Positions 1 to 6,352 of a DNA stretch of 11,160 nucleotides are shown here, in pieces; the stretch's first letter is position 1; each line of letters opens with the position of its first letter. The position numbers and the translations under genes were made by a program. The stretch is from the NCBI GenBank assembly GCA_039180865.1, contig JBCDCZ010000146.1, positions 1 to 11,160 of the forward strand, written 5' to 3'. The notes beneath the pieces were generated by a model, which ran no database searches, was not told the origin of the DNA, and saw only the letters and a program-made list of their open reading frames with translations. This DNA comes from JBCDCU01 sp039180865. Its GTDB lineage: Bacteria; Pseudomonadota; Alphaproteobacteria; Rhizobiales; JACESI01.

Positions 1-1
1 A

Positions 2-238
2 AGCCTCGGCTTTGATCCGATCTGGTTCGGGATCATCGTGGTGGTTGTCGTCGAAATCAGTCTGATCACCCCGCCGGTCGGCCTCAATGTCTTCGTGCTC
101 AAAGGCGTTGTGCAGGATGTCCCGACGGCAACAATCTTCAAGGGCGTGACACCGTTCTGGCTGGTCGATCTCATCCGCCTTGCGCTTCTTCTCGCCTTCC
201 CCGCGCTCGTCCTATACCTGCCGCAGCAGATGGGCTGA
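2..238 (+). CDS. TRAP transporter large permease subunit (DctM type), C-terminal fragment
   Basis: The reading frame is open from the left edge and ends with TGA at 236-238, giving the last 78 residues of a membrane protein. The segment around EISLITPPVGLN (about residues 18-29 of the fragment) is the conserved C-terminal motif of the large permease of tripartite ATP-independent periplasmic (TRAP) transporters. It is followed by a hydrophobic helix (LIRLALLLAFPALVLYL) near the C-terminus. The family imports organic acids using a sodium or proton gradient with a periplasmic binding protein and a small membrane subunit, both presumably encoded to the left of the window. The substrate cannot be read from this tail. 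The P450 gene starts 4 bases after the stop, so the two are likely one transcript. The tail is clearly homologous to the TRAP permease at the right edge, but the two are diverged paralogues and not a recent repeat. Confidence 0.93.
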   Translation, partial: SLGFDPIWFGIIVVVVVEISLITPPVGLNVFVLKGVVQDVPTATIFKGVTPFWLVDLIRLALLLAFPALVLYLPQQMG

Positions 239-242
239 CGGT

Positions 243-1451
243 GTGACCGGGGCAATCGACATTGCCGGTTTCGATCTAAGCGCTCTTCCGCCAGGCTTCG
301 TCGATGATCCTTATCCGCTTTATCGGGCGCTCAGAGAAACCGACCCGGTTAAAGAGATGCCGGACGGCTCGTATTTTCTGACTCGCTACGACGATCTGAT
401 TGCGATTTATCGCGATACGACGCTGTTTTCATCGGACAAGAAGGTCGAGTTCAAGCCGAAATACGGCGACACGCCACTCTTTACGCACCACACGACAAGT
501 CTCGTCTTCAACGATCCGCCGCTCCACACATTCGTTCGCAAAATCATCGTTCGCGCACTCACGCCGCGTGCCATAGCGGCAATGGAGGGCGGCCTTATCC
601 AGCTTGTCGACCGTCTCTTGGATGCTATGGCGGAAAAGGGCTACGCGGATCTCATTGAAGACTATGCAGCCGCTATACCGATAGACGTGATCGGCAATCT
701 GCTGGATGTCCCGGTTGAAGATCGCGGTCCCCTGCGCGGTTGGTCGCTCGCAATTCTCGGCGCTCTTGAGCCAAAGCTCAGCCAGGCTCAGCTCGATCTT
801 GGTAATCGTGCTGTAACGGATTTCTCCGCCTATCTCGACGACCTGATCAAAGAGCGACGCAAGCGGCCCGGTGATCCGGCGAAGGATGTGCTCACCCGTC
901 TCATTCAGGGCCAGGATGGCGAGACCTTGAGCTCAACTGAACTCATTCAGAACTGCATTTTCATCCTCAATGCGGGGCATGAGACAACGACAAATCTGAT
1001 TGGAAATGGTCTCTTTGCGCTTCAAACCCATCCCGGTGAACGAACCCGCCTTATCGAAAACCCGGACCTCATCGACAGTGCAGTTGAAGAGGTTCTCAGG
1101 TTTGAAAGTTCGAACCAACTCGGCAACCGGATGACAACTGGACCGGTCACAATCGGAGGTCGTGATCTTCCGGCTGGCGCGCGTCTGACGCTTTGTATCG
1201 GGGCTGCAAACCGCGATCCGGCGCAATTCAGAGACCCGGAACGCTTTGACATTGCTCGTTCGCCTAACAAACACCTTGCATTTGCTTCTGGACCCCACAC
1301 CTGTGCCGGGCTGTCGCTCGCCAGACTCGAGGGAAAAATCGCACTCTCGCGATTCCTGAACCGCTTCCCGGACTATGAAATCAAGCCGACGTTCAAGCGT
1401 TCGCCGCGCGTTCGCTTCCGGGGGTTCTTGTCGCTCCCGGCAAAGCTCTGA
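243..1451 (+). CDS. Cytochrome P450 (bacterial class I, soluble)
   Basis: The product is a 402-residue heme monooxygenase, the usual length for soluble bacterial P450s. It has the I-helix oxygen-activation motif AGHETTT (residues 244-250, acid-alcohol pair E247/T248), the K-helix ExxR (E283, R286) and the heme loop FASGPHTCAG (347-356) with C354 as the expected thiolate ligand. The N-terminal part has the common DPYPLYRALRE and NDPPLHTFVRK segments. I chose the GTG at 243. A TTG at 180 would extend the frame, but those 21 residues are DctM sequence read out of frame. No strong Shine-Dalgarno is seen, consistent with coupling to the upstream permease 4 bases away. No ferredoxin or ferredoxin reductase is in the window, so electrons must come from proteins encoded elsewhere. 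The neighbouring TRAP permease suggests, by inference only, oxidation of an imported compound. I cannot assign a CYP family or substrate. Confidence 0.95.
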   Translation: MTGAIDIAGFDLSALPPGFVDDPYPLYRALRETDPVKEMPDGSYFLTRYDDLIAIYRDTTLFSSDKKVEFKPKYGDTPLFTHHTTSLVFNDPPLHTFVRKIIVRALTPRAIAAMEGGLIQLVDRLLDAMAEKGYADLIEDYAAAIPIDVIGNLLDVPVEDRGPLRGWSLAILGALEPKLSQAQLDLGNRAVTDFSAYLDDLIKERRKRPGDPAKDVLTRLIQGQDGETLSSTELIQNCIFILNAGHETTTNLIGNGLFALQTHPGERTRLIENPDLIDSAVEEVLRFESSNQLGNRMTTGPVTIGGRDLPAGARLTLCIGAANRDPAQFRDPERFDIARSPNKHLAFASGPHTCAGLSLARLEGKIALSRFLNRFPDYEIKPTFKRSPRVRFRGFLSLPAKL

Positions 1452-1465
1452 CAGGGTCGGAAGCG

Positions 1466-1498
1466 CCCGCCTCACGGCAATACCACGAGGCAGGCGGG
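1466..1498. terminator. Inverted repeat between convergent P450 and mmsA genes
   Basis: Seven-base perfect arms CCCGCCT (1466-1472) and AGGCGGG (1492-1498) enclose 19 bases. An alternative, tighter pairing of GCCTC with GAGGC lies inside. It fills most of the 55-bp gap between two convergent genes, where a bidirectional transcription stop would be expected. Neither side has a T-run, so it does not match a classic intrinsic terminator. It may instead be a 3'-end stabilising or transcript-blocking hairpin. Confidence 0.4.
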
Positions 1499-1506
1499 AA
1501 GAGGTG

Positions 1507-3003
1507 TTACTGCATTGTCGGGATGACGAATTCGGCACCCTGACGAACGCCGGACGGCCAGCGTGATGTCACTGTCTTGGTCCGCGTATAGAAGCGGAAC
1601 GCATCCGGTCCGTGCTGGTTGAGGTCACCGAAGCCGGAGGCCTTCCAACCGCCAAATGTGTAATAGGCGAGCGGCACCGGGATCGGGACGTTGACACCGA
1701 CCATGCCGATGTTGATGCGGTTGGCAAAGTCGCGCGCCGCATCGCCATCACGCGTGAAGATGGCAACACCGTTCCCGTATTCGTGGTCCATGGCAAGGCT
1801 CAGCGCTTCTTCATATGTCTGAGCGCGGACAGTGGACAGAACCGGTCCGAAAATCTCGGTCTTGTAGATGTCCATGTCCTTTTTCACATTGTCGAACAAA
1901 GACGCCCCGACGAAGAAGCCGTCTTCGTAACCCTGCATGCGGAAACCGCGACCGTCGACGGCAAGCTTCGCGCCCTGTTCGAGACCGCTTTCGACAAGGC
2001 CTTCGACACGGGCTTTCGCGTCTGCTGTGACGAGCGGTCCGAAATCGACGTCGTTGCCGGCCGTGTAAGGGCCAATCTTCAAAGATTCGACCTTGGGGAT
2101 CATGGCGTCGATAAAGCGGTCTGCTGTGTCCTCGCCGACCGGAACGGCCACAGAAATTGCCATGCAGCGCTCGCCAGCAGCGCCATATCCCGCGCCGACC
2201 AGCGCATCGGTCGCCATATCCATGTCAGCATCCGGCATGATGATCGCGTGGTTTTTCGCACCGCCGAAACACTGGACGCGTTTACCGTTGGCGCAGCCTC
2301 GGCTGTAGATGTATTCGGCAATCGGAGTCGATCCGACAAAACCAATTCCCATAATGTCCTTATGGTCCAGGATCGCGTCGACGGCCGCCTTGTCGCCGTT
2401 GACGACCTGAAGAACGCCGTCCGGAAGACCGGCTTCCGTCATGAGAGCAGCAAGCATCATCGGTACAGACGGGTCGCGCTCAGACGGTTTCAGAATGAAT
2501 GCATTGCCGCAAACGATCGCAGGACAAAACTTCCACATCGGGATCATCGCAGGAAAGTTGAACGGGGTGATGCCCGCAACGACGCCAAGTGGCTGGCGCA
2601 TGGAATACATATCGATGCCAGGCCCGGCACCGTCGGTATATGCGCCTTTAAGCATATGCGGAGCACCGAAGCAGAATTCTGCCACTTCGAGGCCGCGGAT
2701 CACGTCGCCCTTGGCATCCGGCAATGTCTTGCCATGCTCATGGGAAAGCGCTTCGGCGAGCTTATCCATGTCGCGATGAAGAAGTTCAACGAACTTCATC
2801 ATGACGCGTGCTCGTCGCTGCGGATTGACTGCGGCCCATTGGACCTGCGCTTCTTTTGCTTTCGCAACGGCTTCGTTCATAACGTCAGCGTCCGCAAGCG
2901 CCACCTGAGCCGTCACTTCGCCTGTGGCCGGATTGAAGACGTCTGCCGTGCGACCTGAGCCCGCCACTTCCCGGCCGTTGATGTAATGTCCAATCTGTTT
3001 CAT
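1507..3003 (-). CDS. mmsA: Methylmalonate-semialdehyde dehydrogenase, CoA-acylating
   Basis: This 498-residue protein of the aldehyde dehydrogenase superfamily is full length for MmsA. It oxidises methylmalonate semialdehyde with NAD+ and CoA, releasing CO2 to give propionyl-CoA, the last step of distal valine degradation; it may also act on malonate semialdehyde. Visible features are the cofactor segment GITPFNFPAMIPMWKF (144-159), FILKPSERDPS (169-179), the Rossmann-type GFVGSTPIAEYI (221-232) and the catalytic cysteine C280 in AGERCMAIS. R279 directly before it is typical of the methylmalonate-semialdehyde branch. The general-base glutamate of ordinary hydrolytic aldehyde dehydrogenases is missing: GGAKNHAIIMPDAD (247-260) takes the place of an ELGGK motif, as expected for CoA-dependent members. 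I chose the ATG at 3003 over one 8 codons upstream because AAGGGAG lies 6 bases before it. It is the last gene of the valine cluster, 69 bp after mmsB. Confidence 0.96.
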   Translation of the reverse strand: MKQIGHYINGREVAGSGRTADVFNPATGEVTAQVALADADVMNEAVAKAKEAQVQWAAVNPQRRARVMMKFVELLHRDMDKLAEALSHEHGKTLPDAKGDVIRGLEVAEFCFGAPHMLKGAYTDGAGPGIDMYSMRQPLGVVAGITPFNFPAMIPMWKFCPAIVCGNAFILKPSERDPSVPMMLAALMTEAGLPDGVLQVVNGDKAAVDAILDHKDIMGIGFVGSTPIAEYIYSRGCANGKRVQCFGGAKNHAIIMPDADMDMATDALVGAGYGAAGERCMAISVAVPVGEDTADRFIDAMIPKVESLKIGPYTAGNDVDFGPLVTADAKARVEGLVESGLEQGAKLAVDGRGFRMQGYEDGFFVGASLFDNVKKDMDIYKTEIFGPVLSTVRAQTYEEALSLAMDHEYGNGVAIFTRDGDAARDFANRINIGMVGVNVPIPVPLAYYTFGGWKASGFGDLNQHGPDAFRFYTRTKTVTSRWPSGVRQGAEFVIPTMQ

Positions 3004-3035
3004 GTGTTTCTCCCTTGACCGGATCAAATGAAATG

Positions 3036-3053
3036 GCGCGCTTGAAAGCGCGC
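3036..3053 (-). other. Perfect GC-rich hairpin in the mmsB-mmsA spacer
   Basis: The sequence GCGCGCTT-GA-AAGCGCGC has 8-base perfect arms, or about 7 bp with a 4-base loop as RNA. It lies between the mmsB stop (3073) and the mmsA ribosome-binding site. Read in the operon direction it is followed by CATTTCATTTGATC, which is T-rich but not a clean T-run. It could be a leaky terminator, an mRNA-processing or stability element, or a barrier to 3' exonucleases. The sequence does not decide between these. Confidence 0.55.
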
Positions 3054-3072
3054 GTCTGTTGTTCTGTGTGGT

Positions 3073-3942
3073 TTAGCGATCGGATTCCGCCAGTCGCAAC
3101 AATATCGCAGAAAAGTCCTGGCCCGTTCCGCCGTCATTGACAAACTCTTGGTAAATTGCGCGCGCGGCAGCTCCCATCGGAGTCGCAGCGTTCACGCCTT
3201 CTGCTGCCTCCTGACTCAAATTGAGGTCCTTCAGCATCAGATCGGCAGCAAAGCCCGGCTTGTAATCATTGTCGGCAGGACTCTGCGGTCCAACACCCGG
3301 CACCGGGCAATAGGTGTTGATCGACCAGCATGAGCCGGATGATGTGGACACCACATCGAACATGGCCTTGCGCGAAAGCCCGAGCCTGTCCGCCAGATTA
3401 AAGGCTTCGCAGATCCCGATCATAGATATGCCGAGCACCATATTGTTGCAGATTTTCGCCATCTGACCGGCGCCCGGACCGCCGCAATGAACAAGCTTCA
3501 TGCCCATGGCTTCAAGGATCGGCTTTGCCTTTTCGAAGGCGGCATCCTCTCCGCCAACCATGAAGGTGAGCGTCGCTGCCTCAGCACCACCCACGCCGCC
3601 CGAGACCGGAGCATCAACGCTCAAAAGCCCCTTTTCGGCTGCCATCTGATGGGCTGCCTTTGCGCTCTCCACATCGACGGTCGATGCGTCAATCAAGAGC
3701 GCGCCCGGCTTCGCAGCACCCACGATATGTGAGTAGACATCCTTCAGGATCGAGCCGTTCGGGAGCATTGTGACGATTATGTCCGAACCCGTTACTGCCT
3801 CCTGACCGCTCTGCGCTTTCGCCACGCCTTCAACATCAACGTTACTGACATCAAAGCCGGTCACGGAATACCCCGCCTTGACGAGGTTCTTTGCCATTGG
3901 CGCACCCATATTGCCAAGGCCGATAAACCCGATAGCCGTCAT
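3073..3942 (-). CDS. mmsB: 3-hydroxyisobutyrate dehydrogenase
   Basis: This 289-residue beta-hydroxyacid dehydrogenase, of normal family length, oxidises 3-hydroxyisobutyrate to methylmalonate semialdehyde with NAD+ in the cytoplasm. The N-terminal Rossmann motif GFIGLGNMGAPMAKNL is at residues 5-20, with D31 at the end of the second strand as expected for NAD preference. The substrate-binding segment DAPVSGGVGGAEAATL is at 110-125, and the catalytic lysine K163 sits in GAGQMAKICNN. Two adjacent ATG codons are possible (3945 and 3942). The second is preferred because GGAGG lies 5 bases before it but only 2 bases before the first. The gene lies 85 bp after the hydrolase gene and 69 bp before mmsA, on the same strand, matching the order of pathway steps. 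Related hydroxyacid dehydrogenases such as tartronate semialdehyde reductase are possible on sequence alone, but the context strongly supports the valine role. Confidence 0.95.
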   Translation of the reverse strand: MTAIGFIGLGNMGAPMAKNLVKAGYSVTGFDVSNVDVEGVAKAQSGQEAVTGSDIIVTMLPNGSILKDVYSHIVGAAKPGALLIDASTVDVESAKAAHQMAAEKGLLSVDAPVSGGVGGAEAATLTFMVGGEDAAFEKAKPILEAMGMKLVHCGGPGAGQMAKICNNMVLGISMIGICEAFNLADRLGLSRKAMFDVVSTSSGSCWSINTYCPVPGVGPQSPADNDYKPGFAADLMLKDLNLSQEAAEGVNAATPMGAAARAIYQEFVNDGGTGQDFSAILLRLAESDR

Positions 3943-3968
3943 CATCTCCTCCCAATCATTCCAAACTC

Positions 3969-3987
3969 GGCCCGCTTACAGCGAGCC
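3969..3987 (-). other. Hairpin upstream of mmsB
   Basis: GGCCCGCT (3969-3976) and AGCGAGCC (3980-3987) form an 8-bp stem with a 3-base loop. In the operon-sense RNA every position pairs, with one U-G wobble. It sits 26 bases before the mmsB start and just before its ribosome-binding site. No T-run follows, so it is more likely a stability or translation-control structure than a terminator. Confidence 0.4.
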
Positions 3988-4007
3988 TTACATCAATTGA
4001 GCCTTTT

Positions 4008-4027
4008 GCGGCAGCCTACTCTGCCGC
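4008..4027 (-). other. Perfect hairpin abutting the hydrolase stop codon
   Basis: GCGGCAG (4008-4014) and CTGCCGC (4021-4027) are perfect 7-base arms around a 6-base loop. They begin immediately after the TGA of the 3-hydroxyisobutyryl-CoA hydrolase gene. In the operon direction the stem is followed by AAAAGG, not by T residues, so it is not a normal intrinsic terminator for this strand. A role in 3'-end protection after processing of the operon mRNA is a plausible inference. Confidence 0.45.
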
Positions 4028-5044
4028 TCACGCTTCCACCGGTGCAAGCATGAATGCGACAACCGCGTCCGGAACGTCTTCAAGACTTGGATAGCGCCAA
4101 AGCGGCTTGCGATCTTTGTCGATGATCGCAGCCCGAATGCCTTCGAGAAACTCGCCATGTTCGGCGCTCCGGCTTGTGTACCGAAACTCAAGCTCAAGTG
4201 CTTCTTCCAGACTATCGAGCCTTCGGGCTTCGCGCACCAACTGGAGCGCGCAGATCAGCGATAACGGCGCTCCGCGACCCATTGCTTTGCGCGCCTGTGC
4301 GGCCCACTCAGCTTCCGTCTCCTTTAAAGCCGCCATGATGTCGCCAACGCTTTCAAGCCGGAAAACCGGGTCAATCTCGGCCTCAAGTCCGGCGAGCGCG
4401 GAGTCTCCTGCCGACTTCTCGAAATCTTCAATTTTGGCAATGTCGCCGGTTTCCGAAAGCACTCGTGTAAGACCGTCAAGCGCATCGCCTGGCACATAAT
4501 GGTCAGCGAAGCCCATATTAATGGCATCAGCTGCCGCCATGCGATGGCCCGTTAATCCGGCAAATTCACCAAGGGAACCTGGCGCCCGCCCAAGAAGGTG
4601 GGTTCCGCCAACATCGGGGATCAATCCGATTGCGCATTCCGGCATTGCAACCTGCGAGTGGTCGCTTACGACGCGATGGGAACCATGGGCCGACACACCA
4701 ACGCCTCCACCCATGACGAAGCCATTCATGAGCGCCACATAAGGTTTCTTGTAAGAGCCGATATAAGCGTTGAGACGGTATTCATCACGCCAGAATTTCG
4801 GACCATAGGAGAAGTCCCCGGCGCGACCCTTGCGATACATGTCCTCGATATCGCCACCCGCACAGAACGCCCGAGCACCAGCGCCGTCAACCAGGACAAG
4901 ATCGACCGCCGGGTCACCCTCCCACGCAATCAGCGCCTTTTCGATGTCGAGGATCATTTGATAGCTCAGGGCATTGAGCTGGTCGGGGCGGTTCAATGTG
5001 ATGCGGCCCGCGCGCCCCTCGATCCGAATAATCGTTTCACCCAT
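4028..5044 (-). CDS. 3-hydroxyisobutyryl-CoA hydrolase (enoyl-CoA hydratase superfamily)
   Basis: This 338-residue crotonase-fold protein most resembles 3-hydroxyisobutyryl-CoA hydrolase (HIBCH), which releases free 3-hydroxyisobutyrate from its CoA ester in valine degradation. The first oxyanion-hole segment FCAGGDIEDMY (60-70) is followed by KFWRDEYRLNAYI (83-95), a stretch typical of the hydrolase branch and not of ordinary hydratases. Next come the second oxyanion-hole glycines NGFVMGGGVG (107-116) and AMPECAIGLIPDVGG (133-147), with E136 and D144 as likely catalytic residues. Databases often label such proteins simply enoyl-CoA hydratase/isomerase. The start ATG overlaps the stop of the acyl-CoA dehydrogenase by one base (TGATG), so translation is probably coupled. 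AGGAG lies 11 bases upstream, inside the preceding gene, and could pair with a nearby CTCCT. Context in a valine cluster supports the hydrolase role. Whether it also hydrates methacrylyl-CoA is unknown. Confidence 0.9.
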   Translation of the reverse strand: MGETIIRIEGRAGRITLNRPDQLNALSYQMILDIEKALIAWEGDPAVDLVLVDGAGARAFCAGGDIEDMYRKGRAGDFSYGPKFWRDEYRLNAYIGSYKKPYVALMNGFVMGGGVGVSAHGSHRVVSDHSQVAMPECAIGLIPDVGGTHLLGRAPGSLGEFAGLTGHRMAAADAINMGFADHYVPGDALDGLTRVLSETGDIAKIEDFEKSAGDSALAGLEAEIDPVFRLESVGDIMAALKETEAEWAAQARKAMGRGAPLSLICALQLVREARRLDSLEEALELEFRYTSRSAEHGEFLEGIRAAIIDKDRKPLWRYPSLEDVPDAVVAFMLAPVEA

Positions 5045-6189
5045 CAGGCTGCTTTCTCCTGAAGGAGAGCACGCGATACGATTACATTCATGATCTGGTT
5101 CGTACCTTCGAGGATCTGATGAACGCGCAGATCCCGCACGATCTTCTCAACTCCGTAATCATTGAGATAGCCATACCCGCCGTGCAATTGCAGCGCGTCG
5201 TTTGCCACGTTGAACGCAATGTCGGTGACGAATTTTTTCGCCATGGCGCAGTGCTTCGTAGCATCCGGCTCTTTGCGGTCGAGCTTCCATGCTGCCTGCC
5301 TCAAAAAAATCCGGGCTGCCTGGAGATCGGTCTCCATGTCCGCGAGTTTGAATTGCAGGGCCTGGAAATCATGGAGGTGCTTTCCGAAGGCTTTGCGTTC
5401 GCCCATATAGGCGACGGATTTGTCGAGGGCGGATTGGGCCGCACCAAGTGCGCAGGCGGAGATGTTCAGACGCCCACCGTCAAGCCCCATCATCGCATAA
5501 GAAAAGCCCCTTCCCTCATCGCCAACAAGATTTTCTAACGGGATTTTACAATCATCGAACTGGACCTGAGCGGTCGGCTGATTGCGCCACCCCATTTTGT
5601 TTTCATTCGCACCGAAACTCAGCCCTTCACTGCCATCCTCGATCAGGACTGCGGAAATGCCTTTCGGGCCCGGCTCACCGGTTCTCACCATGGCAAGGTA
5701 GAGGTCGGAATAGCCGCCGCCGGAGATGAACGCCTTCGTTCCGTTTAGGACGTAACCGTCATTCATTTTCTGCGCGCTTGTGCGCAAGGCCGCCGCATCC
5801 GATCCGGAACCCGGTTCCGTCAGGCAATAGGAACAGATGGTGTCCGCGGATGTCATCTTCGGTAATACACGCGCCTTTAGATCATCATCGGCAAAACTGT
5901 CGATCATCCAGGCGCACATATTGTGGATGGAAAGAAACGCCGCCGTGCTCGCGCAACCGTATGAGAGCCCCTCAAAAATCAGGGCTGCGTCGAGGCGTGT
6001 CAGATCCGATCCATATTCCTCACCGACATAAATCGATGCCATGCCGAGCTCGCCGAGCTCCTTCAGGAGGTCGCGCGGCATAACTTCATCGCGCTCCCAG
6101 TCGAGAGCGTTCGGCTCGATCCGATCAACGGCGAAACTGCGCGCCATATCAAAAATGGCGGTTTGCTCCTCAGAAAGGGCGAAATCCAT
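5044..6189 (-). CDS. Acyl-CoA dehydrogenase, probable isobutyryl-CoA dehydrogenase
   Basis: This 381-residue FAD-dependent acyl-CoA dehydrogenase is of standard length. The FAD/substrate segment CLTEPGSGSDAAAL is at 122-135, the second flavin segment AFISGGGYSDLYLAM at 153-167, the C-terminal domain motif LQLHGGYGYLNDYGVEK at 333-349, and the expected catalytic base E361 lies in QILEGTNQIM. The glutamate in this C-terminal position is shared by short-chain and isobutyryl-CoA dehydrogenases. In this context it should oxidise isobutyryl-CoA to methacrylyl-CoA and pass electrons to electron-transfer flavoprotein. The 2-methylbutyryl branch or a mixed branched-chain specificity is an alternative. 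The ATG at 6189 is chosen because GAGGAC lies 8 bases upstream and the protein then begins with the normal MDFALSEEQ. The longer open frame would run through the divergent promoter into lysR. It is the first gene of the cluster, expressed from the spacer shared with lysR. Confidence 0.93.
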   Translation of the reverse strand: MDFALSEEQTAIFDMARSFAVDRIEPNALDWERDEVMPRDLLKELGELGMASIYVGEEYGSDLTRLDAALIFEGLSYGCASTAAFLSIHNMCAWMIDSFADDDLKARVLPKMTSADTICSYCLTEPGSGSDAAALRTSAQKMNDGYVLNGTKAFISGGGYSDLYLAMVRTGEPGPKGISAVLIEDGSEGLSFGANENKMGWRNQPTAQVQFDDCKIPLENLVGDEGRGFSYAMMGLDGGRLNISACALGAAQSALDKSVAYMGERKAFGKHLHDFQALQFKLADMETDLQAARIFLRQAAWKLDRKEPDATKHCAMAKKFVTDIAFNVANDALQLHGGYGYLNDYGVEKIVRDLRVHQILEGTNQIMNVIVSRALLQEKAA

Positions 6190-6216
6190 GGGTTCAGTCC
6201 TCAAAGATGGTGGGCG

Positions 6217-6236
6217 ACTGCGGTCGTTCTCGCAGT
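6217..6236. promoter_or_regulatory. Inverted repeat in the acyl-CoA dehydrogenase leader
   Basis: ACTGCG (6217-6222) and CGCAGT (6231-6236) are perfect 6-base arms separated by 8 bases. They lie 28-47 bases upstream of the acyl-CoA dehydrogenase start, in the 163-bp divergent spacer. It could be a second operator half for a dimeric regulator or a leader hairpin. Its distance from the gene is compatible with either. A short repeat of this kind can also arise by chance. Confidence 0.3.
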
Positions 6237-6288
6237 GAGTGATACTCCTAAAGCAGCGTCGGCAAAACACAAAAGTCCACAGGGTTAT

Positions 6289-6304
6289 TTTGCATGTCTG
6301 CAAA
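6289..6304. promoter_or_regulatory. Candidate LysR-type operator (T-N11-A dyad)
   Basis: TTTGCA-TGTC-TGCAAA is a perfect 6-base-arm inverted repeat. It contains T6290 and A6302 spaced as T-N11-A, the known core of LysR-family recognition sites. It lies 49 bases upstream of the lysR GTG and about 100 bases upstream of the divergent acyl-CoA dehydrogenase start, the usual place for a site that gives both autoregulation and activation of the neighbour. A second short palindrome, ATCCGGAT (6304-6311), abuts it. No clear -35/-10 pair could be assigned on either strand in this spacer. Confidence 0.55.
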
Positions 6305-6352
6305 TCCGGATAAGGTGAGCGCGGGATTTTTGCGACCGGGAGGACACCGCAC

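Noticed and set aside
180..242. N-terminal extension of the P450 from a TTG start at 180
   Set aside because: The extra 21 residues are the end of the TRAP permease gene read in another frame and do not look like P450 sequence. The GTG at 243 gives the normal length.
933..1538. Minus-strand open frames of up to about 200 codons within the P450 region
   Set aside because: They are antisense to the conserved P450 core, including its heme-binding loop, with no family motif and low-complexity composition.
1612..2958. Long + strand open frame (448 codons) opposite mmsA
   Set aside because: It lies wholly antisense to the clearly conserved mmsA, and its translation is rich in Arg/His/Asp with no recognisable motif. 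It is a by-product of high-GC codon use.
4598..5062. Plus-strand open frame of 154 codons opposite the 3-hydroxyisobutyryl-CoA hydrolase
   Set aside because: It is antisense to the conserved crotonase active-site region, with no motif and no ribosome-binding site.
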